Below are positions 35,400-48,400 of a DNA stretch of 64,000 nucleotides, one piece after another (the stretch's first letter is position 1; each line of letters begins with the position of its first letter). The notes below the pieces were generated by a model. That model saw only the letters and a list, made by a program, of their open reading frames with translations. It had not been told where the DNA came from and did no database searches. The position numbers and the translations under genes are program-made. The stretch comes from Isoetes taiwanensis (taxonomy: Eukaryota; Streptophyta; Lycopodiopsida; Isoetales; Isoetaceae), in assembly GCA_021234155.1 (NCBI GenBank), contig JAJEKV010000039.1:13400241-13464240 (forward strand), given 5' to 3'.

Positions 35400-36565
35400 A
35401 GTCCATTTACCATCTATTCGTTGAAAACGAAGGTAAATGTGACTTCTTGTTTTCTTTCCAAGAGTTGTCCAGCTGAACACATAACTCCTCTGGCAATTGT
35501 TTTTCATGTATGGAGAACTCGTCCCAAATCCTCCTTGTTTCTTTCGACACTTTGGATGTGAGCTCCTTTATCTGCCTTTGGTAAATAAGCAGTTGATCAT
35601 CCATCGAAACATAAAAAATGGGGGCTGAGGGAGAATCTCCCTTCTATAGACCCTCTCTCTAGTGTTCTCAAGCACTTGAATGGAATTCACATGGAAATTC
35701 CGATCATCCCTCCAAAGATCAAGCCTTTGTGGACATGACATGGCCTTTGTGAGCATCTCCATTCCATAACTAGAAACATGTTACATACTTTTGATCTCAA
35801 AGAGAGAAGCTTATCCCCGGGATGAAAACCTCGCCCTTTCGGGTTTTCGAGGAAACCCTAAAGATAAACAACCATCTAAGAGATCTTGTACCCACATGAA
35901 TAAAAAAAGCACCCTCATGCCTACGGGCCTTTTTGGGTTTACAGATAGGTTGTAGAAATAATCCAAGTGTCGGGTGAGCTGCTGGCTATGTATGAACCTG
36001 TTTGAAAGCAGCATCTACGCCAGCCAAAATCGCCAACATGACAATATCATCCTGCAAAACAAAAGCATGGGTAAGACAAGACCTTGGGCCCACTGGCACC
36101 AAAGGATACCTTCGCAACCACTACTGCAACCAGTCTTAACAGCCAACCAGGCTCACATACCACCAACATAGCCATGTTGGATCCAGTACAAACATAAGCC
36201 ACCAAGGCTCCAAAATCATACCAATAGTTCCATATGAACATAAGCCACCAAGGCTTCCAAAACCATAAACAATTAATTCCATAGCAACATAAGCCACCAA
36301 GGCTCCAGCATCATGATCAGACAAAATATCAGTAGCCAAGAAAGGACATATAGCAAGGGCAAACAGGAGAAACTAGAAAGACAAGCTTACATATCAATAG
36401 AGGGAAAGAAGGAGGGAGGGTGGGGAGGGGAAGTGCGCTCTAGCAAATTCCAGAAATGGAGATGCGAAACAAAGCGCTGATGCAAAGAACCTAAAAGGCA
36501 CGCTACTAATAGGCAAGGGTCTGGCAGTTGCCAACTGCCCGAGACACTTGTCCCTTAGCTCTAGA
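35400..36565. repeat. Tandem duplication unit B
   Basis: A full 1,166-bp unit; few substitutions relative to A, so the duplication is recent. Its first ~45 bp, absent from unit A, contain an inverted repeat CATTTACC...GGTAAATG. Confidence 0.93.
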
Positions 36566-37114
36566 CATTAGGGATTTTTTGAGATCATAAAAGGGCCTTC
36601 TAAGAACTGCTGACTAAGCTATATGAACTACCAATCAGAAAACAGAATTGGTAATCCAGTCGCAAAACAGTTATAACTAACTCACTGGATCACATTTGCT
36701 AGCATAAGTGTTGATAGAAAAGTCCCAATGAGCTTTTGTTTGGTGCAATAGATAGATCTCATTGAGATCTTTGCAACCTTGGGTGGTTTGCATATCTTTT
36801 AGCCCCGTGGGATAGTAAAAAATGGTAAAAACCATATTTTTTGGAGTTTTGACAATCATAAGTGGTCAAAATATGTGCAAAGCACCTAAGGTTGGAAAGA
36901 TCTCAACGAGATCTATCTATTGCACTAAACGAGAGCTCATTTGGACTTTTCTATCAATAGTTATGCTATAAAATGTGATCCAGTGAGTTAGTTATAACAA
37001 TTTTACTGACTGGACCCGTCAGGCTCTGATTTCTGATTGGTAGTTCATTTATCTTCATTTAGCTTAGTTGGCATGTTTTGAAGGCCCTTTTTTAATCTCA
37101 AAAAAACCCTAATG
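36566..37114. mobile_element. 549-bp foldback element with ~220-bp inverted arms
   Basis: The ends are CATTAGGG...CCCTAATG. The arms pair over roughly 36,566-36,787 and 36,880-37,114 (for example GATAGATAGATCTCATTGAG against CTCAACGAGATCTATCTAT), leaving a loop of under 100 bp. The A/B junction (CTAGA-AGTCC) is the exact empty site. Compared with it no target duplication is present. An RNA across this element would form a long hairpin. Confidence 0.92.
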
Positions 37115-37439
37115 AGTCCATTTACCATCTATTCGTTGAAAACGAAGGTAAATGTGACTTCTTGTTTTCTTTCCAAGAGTTGTCCAGCTGAACACATAAC
37201 TCCTCTGGCAATTGTTTTTCATGTATGGAGAACTCGTCCCAAATCCTCCTTGTTTCTTTCGACACTTTGGATGTGAGCTCCTTTATCTGCCTTTGGTAAA
37301 TAAGCAGTTGATCATCCATCGAAACATAAAAAATGGGGGCTGAGGGAGAATCTCCCTTCTATAGACCCTCTCTCTAGTGTTCTCAAGCACTTGAATGGAA
37401 TTCACATGGAAATTCCGATCATCCCTCCAAAGATCAAGC
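37115..37439. repeat. Tandem duplication unit C, partial
   Basis: 325 bp identical in order to the start of unit B. It then diverges after GATCAAGC into the upstream coding sequence (GHFV-LDLWRDD), so unit C keeps the original 5' junction of the gene and unit A the original 3' junction. Confidence 0.9.
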
Positions 37440-38390
37440 ACAAAATGCCCATAGGTATCAATGCTATGTCCATGTGTTAAGATACCCCCCAAACTCACTT
37501 TCATCTGAAAAGCGTTTTGACAACACTTGGGCAAAGATCTAGCTTTGGCAAGAAAGTCTTGTGTTGGTCCATCTTATCATGGATAAAATGCTTTTATCTA
37601 TCAGGCTGCATCTGGAAAATTGTTCTCCAGTGCCAATACAGTTGTCTACATTATACGGTCTGATTACTGATCTGCAAATTGCTCCCTGATTGCCATCCTT
37701 TCTTTTGCTACGCAGTTAATGCAAGTGTATCCTTCAGGTGAATGCAGGTGTTGCACTTTGAGAATGGCATTTGTTGCAAGACACACACGTCTAAAAAGTG
37801 AGTTTTCCATAACCTGCTGAAAAATGACTGAGAAAGAGGCCGACCACCAGTAGCTTCTAGAATGGAGTTGACCTCTTTAAGGCACTCTTTCTAGATGCAA
37901 TGTTGTGGCAACATTCTTTGCACCACTTGTACACCGCGCCTTGGACTTATAGGGCATACGTTGGGACATATATTTCACAAAGCTTTCGAAGACTGCAATG
38001 GCCCTCAAAGAGTTTGCTCTAGGTTTCAAAGTCACTGAATTGTCATGCTGGAATAGTTTGTGCCCTCTTCTGACCTGTTCCCAATATCTGTAAAATGATG
38101 TCTTGCTCAAGCCAAGAATCCATCTTAATACTCTCATACACACCCTCAAGCCCTTCAATTGATAAAATAATATTCCTGTGGCATCATCATAGCAGGAATT
38201 TCTACAATCTTGTCTTTCTGAAATTGTCCAATGTATTGAGACTGTATTCAACAAGGTCATTTACACTATATTGAATTGTGCAATCGAGACTGCAACACTC
38301 TTGTCCCTTGACCGCTTCTAGGTTTTCTTTGGTTGCTGCCATACTCTCCATCCTTCGTAAACACCTCACACTTCTAGCCCTTTTAGGCAC

Positions 38391-41300
38391 CTTTGGCTGC
38401 CTTTTATGAAATACCTTTTCCTATGGATGCTCATCCATCACTAAGTTTTCCACATGGCCTAGATTGGGCCTTTGGATATCTTTTTGAGATGGGGCTTCTA
38501 GGTTCTTCCCATCCTTGTATGTAATATGTCTAATTGGCCATCTTAGCTGATCTTGAGACTCGAGCAATCCAGAGCACACAATACAGTCATTGGAGGTCGC
38601 TTGAGGCATGGTTGTATCAACTTCAATGAGAAGCTTTCCAATGCCAACACCCAAATGGTCATCCCCAAGCCTCTAATCATTTACACTATCAGATGGATCC
38701 ACTGCGGTTATGATGCCCTCTATAAAGGCCGTCCCAGTGCATGGGTGCGCCAATAAGCAATCCATCTTCTTCTATTAGAGCCCAGGACACTGTTTCACGC
38801 CTTGCTTGTCTCAATTTTATTTTGGGCAGCTCCCAAACATTAAACATTTAATATTTACACTAATATTAAACATGTAGCATACAATATTCCACCCAATGCA
38901 CTAATACTAGAACATTTAATATAAAACCATATAACCACATTTGACATGTAGAAATAAATTAAACCATAGCACTATCATTTTACATTTTACATTAACTATT
39001 AAATTATTAAACCATCAACCTTTAAACATTAAACCATTAAATCATTAACCGGCCACGTGTTGGCTTCTCCCTCTATATTTACCGCATACATGGCATACGC
39101 ACTCTCGATGCCCTCTCGCGATTACCTCATACTGTTTTATCTCCCTAAGTTCATAAGTACCGAAATAATCAGCCATTATTTCGCACTTTTGTCCCTATCC
39201 CTTCGGATCACCTTCTCACACACTCTCCTTCGGCCTTCCTCCTTCCGCCTTCTTCCATTCCTGCGTGCTTCCATCGATTCACCACGCAGAATCGGCTCCT
39301 CTTATGACTCCGGCCGCTGGTCAACGACCACGACATGCATCTAGCCGATCATCGCCTAAAATTTGTAGCCTTGGTAGCCTTAGAAGAAAGTGAGGGTTTA
39401 ATAGTAAGTTTTTTCGCGCTATAAAATTTGTTACTATGGTTATTTCCATGTCCTTTTCTATATTCTTACTTGGATGATTTTTCTTATAGTATATATACCA
39501 TTTCTACGTAACCAACAACTACCATTGGCGTTAATAGAAATATAACCATTGGATCCAAACACATTTAAATTAAAATCCCCTTAAACCCCTTTGTGGTTTG
39601 GAGTGCGTATTCACCACGGGGGTGACTCCGGGCAGCTGTCAGTTAGCATGTCGCCTTATTCCATAATCACACCCGTGCGTGGAAATTCCTGGGTACATGG
39701 GGTATGCAAGTACAAGATTTGCTATCTTGTATAATAAGATTAGCAAAATACTATAAGATTTCAGCGGAGATACTATATGAGGTGTTGATTTAAATGCGAT
39801 CCAAAATACAATTATGGGAACAAACTCGTCTAGGTATTGAATATGCACCCAAAACCAAAGGGGTTTAAAGGGATTTCTTCTATTAATATTAATAATGTCA
39901 TCAGCAATTATATTGAATACTAACTAAAAATTTTTTGGCCCTTAGGGCCATAAAAAGGCGTGTGAATATAAAAGGACATTTAAAACATGTAGCAATATAT
40001 GTGTTATGTGTTTATGTTAATAATGTGTAATTAGCTATGTGGTTGTTATATCGAAAAATTTGTGCCAGACCCTAAAGTTTCATTCTCGTTATTCTAATCA
40101 GAAGCTAGAGAGCATAGCGGTTGCATAAAAATGGAAGCGGAGAGTCAATTATGCTCCCATAACAACTTTTTCATTAAGAAATGTACACCTTGACCAAGGT
40201 TTAGTAGCTTCTTATCTTTGAGGAAAATGAAATGAGGAAGAGCTACGTAGTTACTTCCTCCAAAAAGCAACAAATTAACTACCCATTGGATACAATGAGT
40301 GTCATGAATGGGCAAGAAGGCATGAGAGTTTTTGGAGTGCATGGTAATCATTAATTAAAAGGAAGATACACAATAGAGTCAAGTATTTAAATGCATTGCC
40401 AGCCCAAATAGTTACATTGTATGAACAATAACCATGTCCACTTTACACTCCAGCGTGATTAAATTAATGTTTCCACCTAATCGTAACAACATTATGTTGT
40501 TCGACATCGAAAAAAATCCTTTGTATCTTGCATTGATGTCTATATGATTACGTACCCGGAAAGAGTATCATGCAAATAAGGAGAAGAGCATGCATGCAAA
40601 TGGGGAGAAGGAAAATATATTGAGCTTTTCGTGGGGAAATGAAACAATAGAAAATCTACTGCTGCAAGCTCACTTTAAATAAAATTGGGATCGGCGTCTT
40701 GTTACTTTTTCATTTGTGAAGCGTGGATGATCTTTTAATTTAGGAGTTAACCAAATAATCAAAAGAATCCAGCGTGTTGCTGAAGCCCACGACGCAGGAA
40801 AACCATAATGGCGTGCCTCACATGAGAGTAATTTCGTTCCGGTGAGGTAACATACCTTTAGAAAGCGGCTGGAAAGCGGTGGGTTATCTCTTGGTTTTGT
40901 AGATGCTTCTAAGGGTTTCTTGTTCAATGAGAAAGACTTTTGCATGGAAATGACGTGCTGCCTTTAGTTTGTAGGACAAGATGCGTATAATTGAATCAAC
41001 TTGACTTTATCACGAATGTCTTCCAATAGAGATGGTGGCAGAAGGTTATAACTTACATGTTCGATGAGCACGGAAGCGAAGCGAACTGGAAGCAGTCGGC
41101 GCTGTCTGATTTGTCTCTTTCCACTTCCACCAAATTCTACGGACACGAGATGTGTGCATAGGATTATTGTGTGCTACTGATTCGGTGGGACCTTGAAGGA
41201 GTTTTCACCAAGCTCTTCAATGCGCCTTTGCCATTGCATGCATGGCCTCGCATCATCCTCCATCAAAAGCAGTCTTTGTTTTTGTGACTTAAGGAGTTCC

Positions 41301-43789
41301 TTCTATATGCGTATCCAGCACAAAAAGTCACTACTAGCGTGTTGGTCGGAGTTCAGCTCATAATCAAAAAATGCCTCTTTTCATCCATTTCGACCAAACA
41401 GAACCATCTTTACTTTTAATCTACGGGACAAAGGAAAAAGGAGGATCTTTGACTGATTGTCGGATGGCATCATGCGCTACCGATTCTTATGCTTGCCCCA
41501 AATTTGGATCAATGCCCAAAATTCTCCAAATCTAACCTCACAATCCTAAAATAGAGCTTGTTTGCGATTCACGAGGGCTGTTGCCCAACCAGAAATCAAG
41601 CTCCTTGAATATATCCTTGCTCGAAACAAGAGGCGCAAACTGCTTTTCCCTTCTATCTTTAGGTTGCATTGGCCAAAGGGCTCAACCCGGGGAGGCGTTG
41701 CCAATCTCTAATTAGTTTATGTCGAAACAAGGCTGAACCATCTCTTTTTCACAAACAGCGGGTCTCTATCTACTTCTGAGATCCTCATAAACTACAGAGA
41801 TAGATTTCCATTTATCGTTACTTTAGAGTCGCAGAGAACCAGGAAGAAGAGAAAGCAGCAGATCATCTTTGTAGGATATAGCATAGATGTGGGAAGTATG
41901 GCCACCTCCCGCGAACCTAAAGTAACCCTAAAATAACCCTAAAGTGAATAAAAGAAATAAAAGGAATAAAATAAAAGGGGTAAACCATTGGGGATATGGG
42001 ATTTAGACCATAAAAATGCGAGTCACACTCTAGATATCTTGATTAGTATGCTTAAGCATATCACATACATGAAATCATATGAAACCATGCCAAAAGGCAT
42101 TATGGAAATCACAAAAAAACCCCTGGTATGAAATGCTGCATATTCTGGCTCGACAAACCATTATTCTCGGGTTGCAGAGTTCACCGTTTTAAAGAATGTA
42201 GCGCCATGGAACCGACTTCTTCTGTGGGGCTTGAATCTGGCGGTGCGTTAGAGGGAGAGCCTCAATTTACTTCCTACAAGTTCCACTATTTCTAATGGGG
42301 TCAAGTTCAGGAAAAACTTCTACATTTAGATGGACCATAGTTATTGTTTTCATTTACCCAGAGCCTTGAATAAGAAAAAGTACAATGAACATTTCTCATC
42401 TAGCTTTGCAAGCATAAGAAGATGTTGTTGGAACATGAGCCTGAGGCTTTGTGTACTTACTCCATATAGATAAGAAAAAGGAGATACGGCTCCACTTAAG
42501 GGACTAACTGCATTGGACTTGTAATGGAGTCAAACTAGATGGGAGTACTAGAATCTCAAGGGAGTTTGAAGTTGTATCTTGGACATGTGGCAAGGCAATG
42601 TTATCTTCGATCAAATCAGCTCATTGTAGTAGGGCATAGCGACCATATGCAACAAGAGGAGCGGAACCAGATAAAACAAGAATGAGAAGAGCTGAGATGC
42701 AGAATTATTAGAACCTTTAGCTGATTTTTGAGGTTGACGAAGAGCAGGTGGATGTTCAGGTGGGGGGTAGGCATCATGGTCTCACGGGAATCTCATCCGG
42801 CCCTTTGCTTACGTTGATCCAATATATGGTAGAATCTTGACTGGAATAAGTAGAAATCATCTGAGATAGAAGTACCGAAGAAGAGGCGGGACTAGGAGTA
42901 GGAGGTGCAGCAGACACCAATGGAGGAACCTATTGGTGAGACTTATGATATTGCGCAAAGAGAGGGGCCTCAGAAAACATGAGAGCCAACTCTGGACCAT
43001 TTCACAAATGTAGCTTGAAAAGAAAGACCATGAGCCCATTGAACAATAATTATCTGAGGCATAGCATGATGAATGGGTTGTGCTACACAAATCTTGGCAA
43101 TGCCATCGGTTATAATATGTTGCAAATGAAGTCCAATCTCGTTAAAAGGCATCCAGAATAGGGCAAAATAAGGCATTTGGCTTACTTGAGATTGAACTAG
43201 GAACATACTGTTAATACAACAAGAAATGTTCCCAAAAAATAGCAGTGATCTTTGGCCACAAGCTTGATAAACTGATATATAAGAAACCCTAAGCTGTATA
43301 GATGCCTAGATAACATGCGCTACAGATCCAAGAAGGGACTAGTGAAGTAACACGAGCATGCTACCAACTGCTCTACATGACGTCAGTGAGCCTCAAAACT
43401 AATCTGCGCAATAGGTGCCCCAAAATATTCGAAGGTTGATCCGCGCTCCTGAACCTCATAAAACATTTCACCTAGTATAACAAGATATCTACGGAGTCTT
43501 GTTTGGCCTGCAATTGCTAAAGATAAGATACAACTTCTTTTTTATTATTGTCCACTTTGGTGGCAACGACCTCTTAGACATGAAGGGAGGTGGCTATAAA
43601 TGATATATAGCCACTTAGAAAAATAACCTAAAATCTGTGTCACTGTGTCAGAAGATCTCCAAGGTGTAGAGGAGACATTGAAAGGAATATTGTCAAAAGA
43701 TCAACCCTTTGAAGTAGCTCTAGAACCTTATATTCAATGTCTAGCTGAAAAAATATTCAAATAACAAAATATCAGTATTCAATGGTTCA
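38391..43789. other. No supported gene over 5.4 kb
   Basis: AT-rich. 38,820-39,050 is rich in ATTAAAC/CATTTAA-type short repeats. A minus-strand ORF at 40,964-41,146 includes LPPSLLEDIRDKVKLIQLYA, which reads like a genuine exon piece, but I cannot name a family. Short CCCTAAA-like units near 41,920-41,940 are too few to be telomeric. Confidence 0.45.
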
Positions 43790-44198
43790 TGTTCTACAGT
43801 AAAACTCGATATTGTATAGACACTATTCCATTGTTTCATTATACTCCGATAACACAAGCGCTTCAATCATTCTTGTCTGGAATCCTGCAAAGCTTCAGTT
43901 ATTTTAACAGATATACTCATTCGAGTTATTAACAAGCAGATCCGGCCGCTTAGCCGGACCGCTCTCAGAAGTCCTTGCCGCCTTATTCAAACATGCTACT
44001 TTCGCTTCATTTCTATATGGTATCAATAACCTTCCAAAATCAAAACCATATAAGCCACATTACATAATATCTTAATACCATTGAAATATAAAATTCAATG
44101 GTCTTAGATAAAACATGGTCTTGGATAAAACCATCTGCACTAATAACATCTCTTCTCTGTATCCCTTGTCTTAGATATTACATGAACAATCTCTAACA
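43790..44198 (-). repeat. Putative 3' LTR of a copia element (copia-1)
   Basis: On the minus strand the sequence begins TGTTAGAG right after a purine tract (AAGGGAAAAT, 44,199-44,208) that follows the RNase H stop, the usual copia arrangement. A matching AACA end lies at 43,790, giving about 409 bp with TGTT...AACA termini. No partner LTR is seen, so the far edge is a prediction. Confidence 0.6.
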
Positions 44199-44207
44199 AT
44201 TTTCCCT

Positions 44208-44540
44208 TCATGTAATATCTATACACTGTAACCTTTCTTTAAGGTCTTGAAATCTAGTTACAGACAAAGCTTTGGTTAACAGATCTGCTAACTGCTCCAA
44301 AGTCTTTACATACATTAATCTCAATTGATTTGTACTTACCATGTCTCTTACAAAGTGAATTTCCAGCTCAATGTGCTTTGATCTTTCGTGTAACACGGGA
44401 TTTTTAGACATAGCAATCTAGCTTGTACTATCACAAAACATAACTCTAGGATCACTTTGAAATGAAACCAAAGTTCATCAGCAATGAGTCTTTCCCAAAA
44501 CCTTTTGGATTTGTTAGAAACTGACTGAATTATATTCTAC
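44208..44540 (-). pseudogene. Ty1/copia RNase H C-terminal fragment (copia-1)
   Basis: The minus strand reads a decayed MFCDST-IAMSKNPVLHERSKH segment, then HIELEIHFVRDMV, YVKTLEQLADLLTKAL and a natural stop at 44,208. This is the classic end of copia pol. Upstream the frame shifts and homology fades by about 44,540. Confidence 0.9.
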
Positions 44541-44564
44541 TTGGTGAGAGGATAGCCGCAATCT

Positions 44565-44830
44565 TTGACCTTGATTTTTGACATTCAGACTCGGGGAGCT
44601 CCTCTAGTAATAATGCGTATCCGGTCGCGGCTTCCTTTTGGTGCAAAATGCGCCACATCTTTTCCTGTATCATGTAATCAAGTAAGCAATCAACAGATAA
44701 AGAATTTAATCAACATAATAAAGACTTACCTTTACTTGCTTATTTGTGCGTCCTCTTTGGGCTTTGAGGACTATGGCCCAAATAGTTTCTACGATGCTTG
44801 TCGGCCTTCACATCATCCCAATTAAATTCG
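44565..44830 (-). pseudogene. Pseudo-exons resembling the MMTAG2 family, copy 2
   Basis: The minus strand encodes NWDDVKADKHRRNYLGHS, then (one base out of frame) LKAQRGRTNKQVK. This resembles the conserved N-terminal block WDDVK-DK-RENYLGHSxxAPVGRWQKGKD that I recall for MMTAG2-type proteins (nuclear, poorly characterised). A GTAAGT donor at 44,729 and an ACAG acceptor near 44,665 define a 65-bp intron. A degenerate second exon follows. The frameshift, the loss of the VGRWQKGKD wording and the missing rest of the gene make it a pseudogene. Confidence 0.55.
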
Positions 44831-45159
44831 TGCAAAAATGGGATAGTAAAGCACCATCGCAACTACCAGTCACTTCGATTTAGAATGGAATCATATGCAA
44901 TATATTATTATGTTGGATCAACAAATTGCTTGAACACCATATAACATCGCTTATCAAACATGTTGTTATCATAAATTATGCACAAAGACCTGTACTGTTG
45001 TTGAAGAAGTCTTGATAAGCTTAGTCTATTGCATGACAAAGACTCTGCTTTCATCTAGATTTGAAGGAAACTTTCCAAACGACACAAAGAGGGGTGCACT
45101 TATAGGTTCAGAAACAAAGTAGAAATGCCAGAGGGCAAAATAATAAGTAACCATTAAAC

Positions 45160-45420
45160 ATCCAAAATGAACAAGGTTTCACGAATTGATGGTTCCTCCT
45201 CTTGTTTTATTCTCTCAAGCTCTGCCTTGTCTGCATCAAAAAGCAGTCACTCCAATTTCCTATCCTTTACATACCGGTCACGAGGTCCTTTCACGTATCA
45301 TGTAATCCCAGTAAAAGCGATCAACAGGAAAGAACATTCAATCAATAAAGATTTGCCTTTTCTGTCGGTCGAAGGTCACTAAAGAAGGAGTTTGCCACAG
45401 TGGCAACAAATGAGGTAATC
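45160..45420 (-). pseudogene. Pseudo-exons resembling the MMTAG2 family, copy 1
   Basis: The intron end TTACATGATAC and the following exon parallel copy 2. The exon then reads YVKDRKLE, a stop, and DADKAELERIKQEEEPSIRE, like the ELRRIKEEEEQAMREAL segment expected further along the same family. Traces of a first exon (TFDRQKRQ) lie at about 45,380-45,420. With copy 2 this suggests a duplicated, broken host gene. Confidence 0.45.
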
Positions 45421-48400
45421 CCTGCAGATGCCTCAATTCTTTCATGAACAAGTTGAAAAATAATTATAAGAAACAAAAAGTTTCCTAATTAAAAATTTAA
45501 GGAAATAGTTATCACTTACCAACATAAAGCAAACGTATAATTACTCGGACTATTGTATTTAATTAAGGTTTCTTAAGGTATTTAGTTTCTTAAGGTTTCT
45601 CACGAATTTATTATGCACGATAGCTGACCATGTGAAGTACCGGCATTGCATTTGGTTACAAGCCATTTGATTGTTTAGGATCAGCATATTATCATCTTCT
45701 CTAGAAGATTTTTTGTAACATGTGGCTACCATACACCCAATAGCATATGATTGTGATGAGCAAATAGCATAATGCAATTATATTATGTCGAATAGCACTT
45801 ACTCTCCATACTTGGGTTTTTGAAGGCTTACGTTACGTTGAAGGAATGGTGAAAGCCTTGGCGAGTAAATGCAATTTGTTCTCTGGAAACAAAATTATGG
45901 AACAACTTTGCATTTGCGATGGTTGTTTTGGATAATCAAAGCGTCTGCAGCGAGTGAGACTCGCCGGGCAAGAACAATGGACCATGTAATGATAGGTGCT
46001 GCCATAGACACACATGTAAAGTATCAATGATACAGCGAGGAGAGAATAACAAGTTATGGCGGAATCTGAATCAAATTACCATGCTGCCGTTGATTGCAAT
46101 AAAATAAATTATGGTAGCCGCGATCACAAAAGCACAAAAAAACATGCACTTTGTTACGTGAATTCATATATCATCTACATGCGTCATCGGTGTCTAATAT
46201 TTAGAGACACATTCACAGGCCCACATTTCCTAACCACTCATGAAATTACATGGTATATGTGAATGCATAAAAATGAACCAAAATGAAAAGATGCTAATAC
46301 ACCAATAGAAGGATCTAAGATCTTCATCATCTCCATATGACTATTCTTGCATGTAGTAATGACCTTTGCATGGTAATGCGACTGCCAATATCTTAACAAT
46401 TATTAATGAGCGGAGAATGATTGTGCAGCTGATGAAAACTCCTCCCGCTAGTATTGAACCTAGTATTGAATCTATTAGAAAGAGGGACATTTTTTGTAGC
46501 TTTAACAAAGGCTCAGTAGCCTACACCAATCCCACATTGGCAAGCCCGTAGCCAGAAGGAATGCGATCAATTGAACCTTGGTATAGAATTCCAATGTAAC
46601 ATATAAGATGGAGATATTCCACAATTCTTATGATAGGCGCCAAATGTCCCATTCAAGGGAAGCATAAAGCTGGGTTACCCATGAAATCGGTGCTCCTATT
46701 TCATGTCCATCATCGCATGGTACGTGGAAGGAAAAACATAAGCCCCAAATATCTAAGTCTTAGACATTAGTGCCTTAATTTGTACCATGCTTGCCATCAA
46801 CTTACAATGACTCAAGCTTCGCGTTCATAACTATTTTACAACCCATTACTCATTGGTGTAAAACTTTCAACTTGAACTTCTTTTGATGCGCCCTTGCTAG
46901 CAATGAGGGACCATGTCGAGGAATATAGGTGAGTATTGCTATCTCAATCATAAATTGTGTAAAGATCCGGTTAAACTATCAGTTCATGGTGAGATTGTCC
47001 TCCAAAGGGGCGGTTCTGGGGCACGAGAACAATACGGCAATGGTAAAAGTGCGAGAAAGGGCCATAATATTGTTCCCCATCTGGTTTAGTGCTGAGAGAT
47101 GTCTAATTACATGGCATTCTCTATGGTGAGGTACAAACCTGGCGCTCATTCGGTGAACGCCCGACTGCGATGCGGGAAGAAATGAGACTCCACAAAGAAG
47201 CCCGAACAATGCGAACAGCTTTGCAAGAAATTGGTGCAGGCACATATACCCTACAATCCAATCGGCCGATAGTATAGGGATGGGCATAAATTTAGTTACT
47301 TTTGTGCGACACCATATTGCCATATTTCTATCAAGAGCTTCAAGCTTACATGCATTGGATAGTTTAGAACCATGTTATTCTTTTTGCTCCTCAACCAGAA
47401 CCTATCTAAAAGGCATCGGAAGTTGCACAGAGCATCAAAATTGCACACAATTTCCACTAGGATCATTAAATTCTGATTACCAGATACCTTTCAAAGACAT
47501 CATAGAAATGGAACTGAAGGAAGAAAACCAAAGTGTTATCAGAACATCTGAAGATAGCTAGGCTCGACTTCTGGTCTAAAAGTCCTTTCTAAAAATCAGG
47601 GAATGGTAGTCGGAACATGAAAGAATAATTGCTTTGCATTGCATTAGAGCGACATATCACGCTTTGAAGCTGGGTTTGGCACCTGGCGGATATAGTGCAA
47701 AAAAATGCCATAAAGCTTGCATAAAAGTAAGCTTAGGGTTCTCATGCCAATTCATAGATGCTTTACGAATGCATTTGGTTCTTCTACGCTACATTCACAG
47801 CTAAGTTCCGCGATGCATAATGAAAAAATTAGCATTTCCGAGGTTATCACAACAATTAAAATGAAAGTCATTTGAAACAAAAGTTATAAGTACATTGTCG
47901 CGATGCGATCGGCACAATGATCAATGCACCTATTTCATCCACACACCTCCAATCCAATCTTATCTCCGAGGAGATGCGCCGCTCCCAGCTCCAGTTGTTG
48001 ACTTCCAACAGTTAAATCATAAATAATTTGCCACCAAGAGAAGTGGAGGAAAAGGATGAAGAAATAATAGAAATAAAGGTGTAGGCAATGGAGGAAGAGA
48101 GGGAATAGGAGGAAGTGGAAGTACAAATAATGGAAATGGGGAGCATACCAAGTGTAGGGCCACAAGGACATCTCACGGAGATCAACAACGATTCCCTCGA
48201 TCATTTCAAGACACGGAGGTCCACCGGAGTCTCGGCCGGATGTACATAATCTTAAATGCTAAAAGCCCGAGGAGGAAAGGCGTGCTTAAGACCCGGAGAA
48301 TCGAGCGAGTCAGACAGCAAGGCAAGTGACATACATCCGACCCTTACCCTAAAAAAAAATTGAATGCCTTGAGGATTGCGCCTGAGACTATCTAAAACTC

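Larger units (their letters stand above)
32952..38390 (-). pseudogene. Broken gene of a DUF7869-like protein family
   Basis: Pieces in protein order on the minus strand: an N-terminal region with GLRVCMRVLRWILGLS (38,390-37,877); FSKCNTCIHLKDTLALT (near 37,750); DKMDQHKT (near 37,570); LTHGHSIDTYGHFV then LDLWRDDRNFHVNSIQVLE; PEELCVQLDNSWKENKNR; VGHTHDDIDAFFGSF (34,270-34,070); then DQLIDHRK, a TRIM insertion, PLHIKVWVRDGIPIMQYKW; and a C-terminal FVLVRPDDDDCPIWLG segment ending at 32,952. The D-M-D-Q-K-T, D-N-ENKN and GHTHxDxD motifs are what I associate with plant and metazoan DUF7869 proteins, often transposon-linked. The acidic motifs could form an RNase H-like site (inference). Stops, duplications and insertions make this copy non-functional. 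Confidence 0.65.

Noticed and set aside
41920..41950. Telomere-like CCCTAAA units
   Set aside because: Only two or three imperfect units; not an interstitial telomeric array.
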